A stretch of 64,000 bases of DNA, taken from the NCBI GenBank assembly GCA_049325315.1, contig JBMONB010000016.1, positions 1-64,000 on the forward strand. Direction: 5' to 3'. Of this stretch, positions 8,054 to 15,330 are shown piece by piece; position 1 is the first letter of the stretch, and every line of letters starts with the position of its first letter. The DNA is from JAWLHU01 sp049325315 (lineage in GTDB: Bacteria; Bacillota; Sulfobacillia; Symbiobacteriales; Symbiobacteriaceae). The notes beneath the pieces are model-generated. The model searched no databases and was not told the DNA's origin. It was given only the letters and a program-made list of their open reading frames with translations. The translations under genes were made by a program, and so were the position numbers.

Positions 8054-9520
8054 TCAATAGGTGTACTCGGGATCCAGGGGCCAGCAGGGCCGCGGGCTCC
8101 GCTCCCGGGCGAAGGTCTCCACCCGCAGGGTGGTGAGGCCCGGGCTGTCCGCGGTGATGATCTCCCTGGCAATGGGCTCGAAGGCGGCCCGGAAGTGCTG
8201 GCTCGACTTGAGGGCCACGATCTTGCAGCGGGACACGTCGATCCCGTGAAGCAGGAAGACCTCGGCGTCCACGGTCTGGCTGCGGACGGAGGAGACCAGA
8301 ATATCCACCCCCCCGACCACCAGTCGGGCCATCTTGCCGTAATCCACCCGGGCGCCGCGCCCCATGATCGACTGCCGGATGAACCGCCCGTCGGTCAGGC
8401 TCTTCACGTAGGCGGTCAACTCCAGGGGGGCCCCGTGCAAGTCGTCGTACTTGCCGCCGAGCTTGACCTGAATGGTGGCGCCCACCCCGGCCGCATGCGC
8501 CTGGGCGGCCACCTCCGGATCGTAGATAAAGCCGAAGCAGGCGTTCTCCAGCTTCGCCTCGAGCATCGCCCGCAGGAGGTGGGTGGCGTCGCCGGGGGTG
8601 CCACCACCGGGGTTGTCTGCTGTGTCGTTGATCACCACTGGCCCCCCATCCACCGCCAGCGCCCTGGCGATCGCCTGCTCGGGGGTCAGCGTATCCGGGC
8701 GGAAGTCGTCCCGGTGCTCCCAGACCCAGCGGGCCACCTTGCGGGCCGACTCCCGGGCCAGCTCCCGGTCCCCGTTGGCGATGGCCACGACGTGCACGCC
8801 CACCTGGGGGATATCGGTATAGGGAAAGCCGTGGAAGAAGGTGACGTCGACCATGCCGGGCTGCCGCTCCAACTCCCAGCAGACCTCGTTCACCGCCTTC
8901 GCGGGGTACAGATCGGTGGTCGAGGTCGGCAGGAGCATCGGGATCGACTCCACGTGGGTCACGGGCTGCAGCTCACCGCTCAGCAGGCGGGGAATCAGCG
9001 TGACCGCCTCGTGGCCCCGTTCGTACATGTCGGTGTGCGGGTAGTAGTGGACACCCAGGGATAGCTCCACCGCGTCCGCCATGGCCTGGGTCAGGTTCCC
9101 GTGCAGGTCGAGGGCGACCACGATCTTCACCGACGGTCCGACCAGCTCCCGGACCCGCTGGCAAAGGTGGCCTTCCAGGTCGTCGATCTCCTCGACAACG
9201 CCGGCTCCGTGCAGGGAGAGGGCGACGGCGTCCACCGGCATGGCAGCCCGGATGCCCTCCAGCAGCTCAGTCAGCATGCTGGCGTATGCATCGGCGGCGA
9301 TGGTGCCCGACGGCGTCGCGACGGCGTAGAGGGTGGGCAGAACCGTGGCCCCCAGCGCCTCGGCAGCATCGAGCATGCCGCCCACATAGGAGCGGACCCC
9401 CTTATTGCTGGCGATGATCTCGTCACCCCGCCAGATGCGGAACTCTTCCAGTTGGGTGGTCCCCTTGCAGTAGGTGTTGGTCTCGTGGACAATACCGCCA
9501 AGTGCTACGCGAAAAGACAT
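8054..9520 (-). CDS. M81-family metallopeptidase (MlrC-like), copy 2
   Basis: 488 aa, paralogue of the protein at 3463-4944 along its full length. The ATG at 9520 is chosen because GGAGG lies 11 bases upstream and the N-terminus (MSFRVALGGIVHETNTY) matches copy 1; the frame stays open further upstream without similarity. Putative zinc ligands are Asp138, His140 (LDLHGN) and His162 (YPHTD), plus the H12-E-T-N motif. Two divergent copies in one operon suggest different substrates, for instance different D- or beta-linked peptides. Cytoplasmic, with no signal peptide. Confidence 0.88.
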   Translation of the reverse strand: MSFRVALGGIVHETNTYCKGTTQLEEFRIWRGDEIIASNKGVRSYVGGMLDAAEALGATVLPTLYAVATPSGTIAADAYASMLTELLEGIRAAMPVDAVALSLHGAGVVEEIDDLEGHLCQRVRELVGPSVKIVVALDLHGNLTQAMADAVELSLGVHYYPHTDMYERGHEAVTLIPRLLSGELQPVTHVESIPMLLPTSTTDLYPAKAVNEVCWELERQPGMVDVTFFHGFPYTDIPQVGVHVVAIANGDRELARESARKVARWVWEHRDDFRPDTLTPEQAIARALAVDGGPVVINDTADNPGGGTPGDATHLLRAMLEAKLENACFGFIYDPEVAAQAHAAGVGATIQVKLGGKYDDLHGAPLELTAYVKSLTDGRFIRQSIMGRGARVDYGKMARLVVGGVDILVSSVRSQTVDAEVFLLHGIDVSRCKIVALKSSQHFRAAFEPIAREIITADSPGLTTLRVETFARERSPRPCWPLDPEYTY

Positions 9521-9549
9521 ACGTTCAGGAGCCTCCCTCCGGACTGTCG

Positions 9550-10659
9550 CTAGGCCCGCAGGCTGAGGCTGCGGGTCGTGTACTTCTTGAGCAGAGACGG
9601 CACCACGTCCACACCGATGCCCGGGCGGGTGGGCACGGAGAGCGTCCCGTCGCTGTTCAACACCGCCGGCTCGTCCACGATATCCTCGTGGTAGTAACGG
9701 TCGGAGGCAGAGGTATCGCCCGGGAGCGTGAAGCCGGGCAGTGTGGTCATGTGCACGTTGATCGCCCGACCGATGCCGGACTCGAACATGCCACCGCACC
9801 AGACATCGAGCCCCTTGGACCGCATCAGGTCGTGAATCTCCATCGCTGCCGTCAGGCCGCTGACCCGCCCCACCTTGATGTTGATGATCCGGCAGGAGCC
9901 CAGCTCCAGCGCCTTCCGGGCATCCTCCGGCGTGTGGACCGACTCATCGAGGCAGACCGGCGTCTTCACCGCCGCCTGAAGCCGGGCATGGTCGACAATG
10001 TCGTCCCAGGCAAGCGGCTGCTCGTACATCATCAGATTCAGCTCGTCCAGCGCCTGGAAGGTGGGGATATCCGCCAGTGTGTAGGCGCTGTTGGCATCGG
10101 CCATCATCAGTACGTCCGAAAAGGCCCGGCGCACCGCCGTCAGGTCCGGCAGATCACGGCCGGGCTTGATCTTCACCTTCATCCGCTTGTAGCCCTGTTC
10201 GACAAACCCCTCTACCACCCGGACCAGCGCCTCCGGGCTCTTCTGAATGCCGATGCTGACACCCACATCGATCCGGTCGCGTACGCCGCCCAGCAGCTTG
10301 GCCAGCGGGACGCCCTGCGCCCGTGCGAAGGCATCCCAGACCGCATTCTCCAGCCCCGCCTTGGCGAAGTTGTGGCCGCGGATCGGCTTGTACAGGGCGG
10401 GCAGATCGCTGGGGTGGCTGACGCTCTTCCCCAGCACCTGCGGGATCGCATACTCCTGCAGGATGTGCCAGGCGGTCTCGGGGGTCTCGTAGTTGTAAAG
10501 CGGTTCGTTGAGTGGTGAGACCTCGCCCCACCCGTAGACGCCCTCGGCCTCCACCTTGGCCAGGATCAGCTGCCGCTTGTGCATGACACCAAAGCTGGTC
10601 TCAAAGGGAACCTTCAGGGGAAGTTCAATCTGGTGAAGTTCTACGGCTTCAATGCGCAA
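9550..10659 (-). CDS. N-acylamino-acid racemase / MenC-type enolase-superfamily enzyme
   Basis: 369 aa, TTG start. Enolase superfamily, MLE subgroup, of the OSBS/NSAR family. The catalytic set is complete: Lys161 and Lys163 (KVK), metal ligands Asp188, Glu213 and Asp238 (CLDES), and Lys262 on the opposite side of the barrel. These are almost the numbers known for the Amycolatopsis racemase. Family members make o-succinylbenzoate for menaquinone, racemise N-acylamino acids, or do both. No other men gene is nearby. The flanking acyltransferase and M20 deacylase match the Geobacillus D-to-L amino-acid conversion cluster, so racemisation is the likelier job. The ribosome site (AAGGA, ~10 bases upstream) is moderate. 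Confidence 0.85.
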   Translation of the reverse strand: MRIEAVELHQIELPLKVPFETSFGVMHKRQLILAKVEAEGVYGWGEVSPLNEPLYNYETPETAWHILQEYAIPQVLGKSVSHPSDLPALYKPIRGHNFAKAGLENAVWDAFARAQGVPLAKLLGGVRDRIDVGVSIGIQKSPEALVRVVEGFVEQGYKRMKVKIKPGRDLPDLTAVRRAFSDVLMMADANSAYTLADIPTFQALDELNLMMYEQPLAWDDIVDHARLQAAVKTPVCLDESVHTPEDARKALELGSCRIINIKVGRVSGLTAAMEIHDLMRSKGLDVWCGGMFESGIGRAINVHMTTLPGFTLPGDTSASDRYYHEDIVDEPAVLNSDGTLSVPTRPGIGVDVVPSLLKKYTTRSLSLRA

Positions 10660-10663
10660 GGGT

Positions 10664-11401
10664 TTAAGACATCCTTTCTGGGGTCAGGAGGTAGGTTCCG
10701 CCCTCGGGACCAAGTTGGAAGCCCGTGACCGCGCAACCCTCGGCAAGGGCCGCCTGGATTTGCTCCCGCACCTGCAGCCGCCACCTGAGCGCCGCGGCGG
10801 GGTCGGAGTCCTTAATCGCCTGTACGTCTCGCGGCACAGGCACGCGGTGAAGCGGCTCCGATTCGGCTGGCGGGGGCGCTCCATCCAGGATCGCTGCGAC
10901 CCGGGGCCGGCTCAGATGCCACTCCACAAGCAGCCGGTCGGAGGGGAGCCCCCGGTTGATCCCATCGGTCATCTCCCCATAGTGGTTGACCAGGTACTGG
11001 CGGACAATGCCCCCCAGCCTGTCGATGTTCAGCCTGGCGTTGACCACCCCCAGCGGGTCGAAGGTCCAGGTGATCAGGTCGTATCCCGCCTCCCGCGCCC
11101 AGCGGGCCTGGGCCAGCTTCAGCTGCGCTCCCAGATCTTGCCCCCGGTACTCCGGGAGCACCGCCAGCATGTGCGAGAGGAGGGCCGGGCGGCCGTACTG
11201 CCGCCCGCCAAAGCCATAGCAGAACCCGATTAGCCGGTCGCCGTCCACTGCCACCAGCACCTGCCCGCCCCATTCATGGGCCGCATGCAACTGGTTGAAG
11301 GGGACGGCGTCCCGCCACTCAAAACCCCATACACTCACCTGCAGGTCGACACATCCATGCAGGTCGGCATGGCTCTGGGCGGGGCGAATCTGAATCCCCA
11401 T
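10664..11401 (-). CDS. GNAT-family acyltransferase (putative N-succinyl/acyltransferase for D-amino acids)
   Basis: 245 aa; ATG 11401 with GGAGGA 8 bases upstream. The N-terminal ~150 residues are a GNAT fold: the acyl-CoA-binding stretch LPEYRGQDLGAQLK and a preceding beta strand (ALLSHMLAV) are visible. The C-terminal half (WTFDPLGVVNARLNIDRLGG, YGEMTDGINRGLPSDRL) is the signature of the GNAT group found next to N-succinylamino-acid racemases. In Geobacillus kaustophilus such an enzyme succinylates D-amino acids before racemisation. Here it sits 4 bases upstream of the racemase gene. Acyl-donor identity is inferred. Confidence 0.8.
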   Translation of the reverse strand: MGIQIRPAQSHADLHGCVDLQVSVWGFEWRDAVPFNQLHAAHEWGGQVLVAVDGDRLIGFCYGFGGRQYGRPALLSHMLAVLPEYRGQDLGAQLKLAQARWAREAGYDLITWTFDPLGVVNARLNIDRLGGIVRQYLVNHYGEMTDGINRGLPSDRLLVEWHLSRPRVAAILDGAPPPAESEPLHRVPVPRDVQAIKDSDPAAALRWRLQVREQIQAALAEGCAVTGFQLGPEGGTYLLTPERMS

Positions 11402-11418
11402 GCTCGGCCTCCTCCCGT

Positions 11419-12576
11419 TTAGACCTGCTCTGCTGCCATCCACAATTCAATGAAGCGCGCAAGCGCCTTGGTGCGCTCGGGGAGCGAGTCGATCTCTACA
11501 TACTCATTCGGGCTGTGGGCGAAGTTGCCTCGGGGGCCCATGCCATCCATGGTCGGGGTGTACTGGGAGGTGTTGTTGCCGTCTGATCCGCCGCCGGTGG
11601 CGATGTTCTTCACAGCAAAGCCGACCTCGGCGCCCGCCTGCTCCAGGATGGCAAAGAGCCGCTGGACGCCGGGGGTGTATTCCATGGGGTGATGTTTGAA
11701 CTCGCCGGTCAGCGCAGCCGCAGTGCCCGGCACATGGACGGTTTCGGTGATGCGGTGCAGTTCGGCCGTCACCGCTTCCATCATGGCCAGGGTGGTCACC
11801 CGGATGTCGATGTCGGCCTCCGCCAGGTCGGGCACCACGTTGGACCGCTCGCCGCCCCGAATGACGCCGACGTTGACCGTCAGCCCGGTCTCAAAGTTGG
11901 TCAGGCCGTGCAGCAGCGCCACCTTGTGCGCCAGGTCGGCGACGGCGTTGGCGCCCAGTTCGGGCTGCGCCCCGGCATGGGCCGACTTGCCCCGCACGGT
12001 CAGCTTGAACATGCCCACGCCCTTGCGCTGCCGGACATACTCGCCGCCCGCCCGGGCCGGCTCCAGGACGCACGCGGCCTGTGCCCGGCGGGCCTCCCGG
12101 GCGATCAGATCCCTGGACGTATCAGAGCCGACCTCCTCGTCACTGTTGAAGACCACCCGGAAGCCAAGCTGCTGCCAGACGGCCGGATTGGTGGACCTCA
12201 GCGCCTTCAAGGCGTAGATGATGACCGCCAGGCCGCCCTTCATGTCGTAGACCCCGGGGCCGTAGGCCCGGCCCGCTTCCACCCGGAAGGGTCGCTCCTG
12301 CGGGGTGCCCTTGGGGTAGACCGTGTCCATATGGCCCACGAGGAGGAGTTCCTTGCCGGAGGTGCCCGGCTTGTGGCCGACCACATGGTCGCCCAACTCC
12401 CGCTGCGGATGTGTGGAGACCGTGAAGCCCAGCTCCCTCAGCCCCGCCGCCAGCACGGCGCCGACCTCGTCCACCCCCGCCTTGTTGTACGTGCCAGAGT
12501 CGATGTTGACCAGCCGCTCCAGGAACCGGAGCTGTTCCGTCGCTGCGGCGTCCAGGTAGGTAAAGAGTCCGGACAC
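11419..12576 (-). CDS. M20-family metallopeptidase/deacylase (ArgE/CPG2 type)
   Basis: 385 aa, GTG start with GGGGGAG 5-6 bases upstream. Di-zinc M20 enzyme: His82 and Asp84 (GHMDTVYP), bridging Asp111 (YDMKGG), catalytic Glu147 and ligand Glu148 (DEEVGSD), Glu172 (LEPAR) and a C-terminal His (NFAHSPNEY). The dimerisation or lid domain lies at ~185-295. It is the right type to remove the acyl group from N-acyl-L-amino acids after racemisation, the third step of the D-to-L route whose first two enzymes lie directly downstream. A carboxypeptidase G2-like role on peptides is the alternative. Confidence 0.87.
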   Translation of the reverse strand: MSGLFTYLDAAATEQLRFLERLVNIDSGTYNKAGVDEVGAVLAAGLRELGFTVSTHPQRELGDHVVGHKPGTSGKELLLVGHMDTVYPKGTPQERPFRVEAGRAYGPGVYDMKGGLAVIIYALKALRSTNPAVWQQLGFRVVFNSDEEVGSDTSRDLIAREARRAQAACVLEPARAGGEYVRQRKGVGMFKLTVRGKSAHAGAQPELGANAVADLAHKVALLHGLTNFETGLTVNVGVIRGGERSNVVPDLAEADIDIRVTTLAMMEAVTAELHRITETVHVPGTAAALTGEFKHHPMEYTPGVQRLFAILEQAGAEVGFAVKNIATGGGSDGNNTSQYTPTMDGMGPRGNFAHSPNEYVEIDSLPERTKALARFIELWMAAEQV

Positions 12577-12587
12577 GCTGACTCCCC

Positions 12588-13478
12588 CTATCGTGCGTAC
12601 TCCTGGTAGACGGCCAGGGCCGCCTCGGCGATCGCCATGTCTCCCGCCCGCCAGTTGGTCGGGTCGACACCCTTGGTGAAAGCGCAGAACACCACCGGGT
12701 CACCACTGGGCAGGTAGATGATGCCGGCGTCATTACGGGTCGTCCCGACGGTGCCGGTCTTATGGGCCACCTTGAACGGCTGGGGCAGCAGGAGCGGAAT
12801 CCGCTGGTTCAACTGCTGCCGCAGGAGGATGTCGATCATCTTGTCACAGGCTTCGGGGCTGACCACCGCCCGCTGCTCGATCATGGTAAACAGCTCCAGC
12901 ATGTCGGCGGGGGTGGTGCAGTTGTTTTCCAGCGTGCACTGGAAGGCGACGCTCTCGTAGTCGAAGGCGCCCTCCTTGAGCCGGCGGCGGCCCTCTTCCA
13001 TGGTATCGGGGCTGCGGTCGGCGGACTCGAGTCCCACCGAGACGTTGAGCAGCGCCTTGCAGTCGAAGGGCACGGCCGTGTGGTTGAGCCCCAGCGCCTT
13101 CATCGATCTGGTAATGGAAGTCGCCCCGTGGATTCGCTCGTAGAGCATGTCGGTGGCGGTGTTGTCGCTGACAATGATCATCAGGACGGCCAGATCCCAG
13201 ATGCTCAGCTGGGCGCCGGGCAGGAACTCCTTCAGCACACCGGAGCCAGGGGACTGGTCCTCGGCCCGGAGGGTTACACGTGTCTCGAGGCTGAAGCCGC
13301 CCTGCTCCATCTGGCGGAAGAGTTCCACCAGGAGGGGAACCTTGAAGACAGAGGCCAGGGGAAAGAGTTCCTGGTCGTTGATGCGGTACTCCTCGCCGGT
13401 CTTCAGCACACGGACGGCCAGACCGAGGGTGCCGTCCAGGTTCGCAGCGATCTCCTCGAGCCGGTCACGCAGCGCCAA
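12588..13478 (-). CDS. Class-A beta-lactamase-like serine hydrolase without signal peptide
   Basis: 296 aa, TTG start with GGAGGG 7 bases upstream. The penicillin-recognising motifs of class A enzymes are in order: S43-V-F-K46, S104-D-N106 and K240-T-G242. No clear omega-loop E-x-x-L-N motif is seen, and there is no signal sequence or lipobox, so the protein is predicted to stay in the cytoplasm. True class A lactamases are exported. Position between the dipeptide importer and the amino-acid deacylase genes suggests it acts on imported peptides, perhaps hydrolysing D-amino-acyl bonds. A beta-lactamase role is not excluded. Confidence 0.75.
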   Translation of the reverse strand: MALRDRLEEIAANLDGTLGLAVRVLKTGEEYRINDQELFPLASVFKVPLLVELFRQMEQGGFSLETRVTLRAEDQSPGSGVLKEFLPGAQLSIWDLAVLMIIVSDNTATDMLYERIHGATSITRSMKALGLNHTAVPFDCKALLNVSVGLESADRSPDTMEEGRRRLKEGAFDYESVAFQCTLENNCTTPADMLELFTMIEQRAVVSPEACDKMIDILLRQQLNQRIPLLLPQPFKVAHKTGTVGTTRNDAGIIYLPSGDPVVFCAFTKGVDPTNWRAGDMAIAEAALAVYQEYAR

Positions 13479-13490
13479 TGTTGCTCCCTC

Positions 13491-14330
13491 CTATTTCAGT
13501 CGCGGATCCAGGGCGTCCCGCAGGCCGTCGCCCAGCAGGTTGAGCCCGAGCACCACCAGCATGATCGCCGTGCCAGGGAAGAGCGACATCCACCAGGCCT
13601 GGCGAATGAAGCCGCGGCCGGACGCGACCAGCGCTCCCCACTCGGGCGTGGGTGGCTGGGCGCCCAGCCCCAGGAAGCTGAGGGCGGCGGCTGAGAGAAT
13701 CGCCCCGCCAAACTGGAGCGTGGAGAGCACGATAATCGGCGCCGCCACGTTGGGTAGAATGTGGCGCCAGAGGATCAGGCTGTCCGGCGCACCGATGGCA
13801 TGAGCGGCCTCCACGTACTCCCGTTGCCGGGCGCCCAGCACCACGCCGCGCACCACCCGGATGTAGGAGGGCGTCGCGGCGATGCCCACGGCGATCATGG
13901 CGTTGCGAAGGCCAGGACCCAGCACCGCCACAATGGCGATGGCCAGGAGCAGCGTCGGAAAGGCCAGCCAGATGTCGACGATCCGGGAGATCAAGGCGTC
14001 CAGCCGCGAAAAGTAGCCAGCAATCAGGCCCAGGGTCGTGCCCAGCAGGCCGGCGATGGAGACCGAAATGAACCCCACGACAAGGGAGATGCGCCCGCCG
14101 TGGAGCACGGCCCGGAAGACGTCACGACCGAACTCGTCGGTACCCATCAGGAAGCTGCCCCCCGGGGGTGCAAGCCGCACATCGTAATTCATGGCCTGCG
14201 GGTCGTAGGGGGCGATGTACGGGGCCAGGATTGCCCCCATGCTGAAGAGCGCCAGCAGGACGAGCCCGGCCATCGCGCCCCGGTTGCGCCGCACCCGGCG
14301 CAGGGAGGTCCACAGAATGCTCTCCGTCAT
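13491..14330 (-). CDS. Peptide ABC transporter permease, DppC/OppC type
   Basis: 279 aa; ATG 14330 has AGGAGG 6 bases upstream, whereas the GTG at 14336 directly abuts that site. N-terminal OppC_N segment with one membrane helix (MAGLVLLALFSMGAILAPYI), then a BPD_transp_1 domain with five helices. The EAA loop that contacts the ATPase reads EYVEAAHAIGAPDSLILWRH. Inner-membrane pore subunit of a di- or oligopeptide importer with the adjacent DppB-type permease and binding protein. The partner ATPases are not encoded here. Confidence 0.9.
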   Translation of the reverse strand: MTESILWTSLRRVRRNRGAMAGLVLLALFSMGAILAPYIAPYDPQAMNYDVRLAPPGGSFLMGTDEFGRDVFRAVLHGGRISLVVGFISVSIAGLLGTTLGLIAGYFSRLDALISRIVDIWLAFPTLLLAIAIVAVLGPGLRNAMIAVGIAATPSYIRVVRGVVLGARQREYVEAAHAIGAPDSLILWRHILPNVAAPIIVLSTLQFGGAILSAAALSFLGLGAQPPTPEWGALVASGRGFIRQAWWMSLFPGTAIMLVVLGLNLLGDGLRDALDPRLK

Positions 14331-14340
14331 CTCCACCCTC

Positions 14341-15261
14341 CTACTGGTACCGGATTTTCGGATCCAGATAACCGTAAATCAGATCGACCAGCAGGTTGGT
14401 GCAGACGAAGATGACGGCGCTGAAGAGGACGACGCTCTGGATCACCGGGAAGTCCCGCTGCCCGATGGCCTGGATCGCATAACTGCCCACGCCCGGCAGG
14501 GCAAAGACGGTCTCGGTGATCACCGAGCCGCCCAGCAGCCCGCCGAATTGGAGGCCCGCCAGGGTGGTGACCGGCAGGAGGGCGTTCTTCAGGGCGTGCT
14601 TGTAGATCACCAGCCGCTGGGGGAGCCCCTTGGCCCGTGCTGTCCGGACGAAGTCCTGCCGGAGCACCTCCAGCATGCTGGAGCGGGTCATGCGGGCGAT
14701 GGATCCGGCGGTCAGTGAGCCCAGTGTGATGGCGGGCAGAATCAGCGAGTGAATGCCCGTGTAGCCGGAGACCGGGAAGAGGCTGAGGCGGAAGGCAAAG
14801 ACGTACATCAGGAGCAGGGCGATCCAGAAACTCGGGGCGGAGATGCCGATCAACGCCAGCGACATCACCCCGTAATCCAGAATGGTGTTCTGCCGGATGG
14901 AGGCGATCACGCCGGCGAGGATCCCACCCACCAGACCCAGGACCATGCTGAGGGCTGCCAGCCGCAGAGTGAGGGGCAGCCGGTTGGCCAGTTCCGCCGA
15001 AACGCTCACCCGGGTGATCAGGGAAGTCCCCAGGTCACCCTTCAGCACCTTGCCCAGGTAGCTCAGGTACTGGATCGGCAGGGGGTCATTCAGGCCCATC
15101 TGGTTTCGCAGGGCTTGGATCGCCTCCGGTGAGGCGAACTCGCCTAGCAGGTACCGCACCGGATCCCCGGGGATCATGTGGACCATAAGGAAGACAAGCA
15201 GGGAGACCCCCAGGAAGACCGGGACCGCTCCGAGTAGTCGACGAAGGATATACTTCAGCAA
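14341..15261 (-). CDS. Peptide ABC transporter permease, DppB/OppB type
   Basis: 306 aa, TTG start with GGAGGG 7-8 bases upstream. Typical DppB architecture: a first membrane helix, a long periplasmic-side loop, then five helices of the BPD_transp_1 domain. The EAA motif is FVRTARAKGLPQRLVIYKH. It overlaps the same transcription unit as the DppC-type gene (10-base gap) and follows the binding-protein gene, giving the standard A-B-C order. Confidence 0.9.
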   Translation of the reverse strand: MLKYILRRLLGAVPVFLGVSLLVFLMVHMIPGDPVRYLLGEFASPEAIQALRNQMGLNDPLPIQYLSYLGKVLKGDLGTSLITRVSVSAELANRLPLTLRLAALSMVLGLVGGILAGVIASIRQNTILDYGVMSLALIGISAPSFWIALLLMYVFAFRLSLFPVSGYTGIHSLILPAITLGSLTAGSIARMTRSSMLEVLRQDFVRTARAKGLPQRLVIYKHALKNALLPVTTLAGLQFGGLLGGSVITETVFALPGVGSYAIQAIGQRDFPVIQSVVLFSAVIFVCTNLLVDLIYGYLDPKIRYQ

Positions 15262-15330
15262 AGGGGATCCCTCCAGTGCGCGGGTAGGCGTCCAGCCGGA
15301 CCCGCAGGCCCGGCCGGACGCTCGGGTTCT

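Noticed and set aside
9550..10659. Assignment as the menaquinone enzyme MenC alone
   Set aside because: No other men gene is present, and both neighbours belong to the acyl-amino-acid racemisation route; the double-activity family leaves menaquinone synthesis possible but less likely.
12588..13478. Secreted antibiotic-resistance beta-lactamase
   Set aside because: All three active-site motifs are present but there is no signal peptide and the gene lies inside a peptide catabolic operon, so resistance is not the favoured role.
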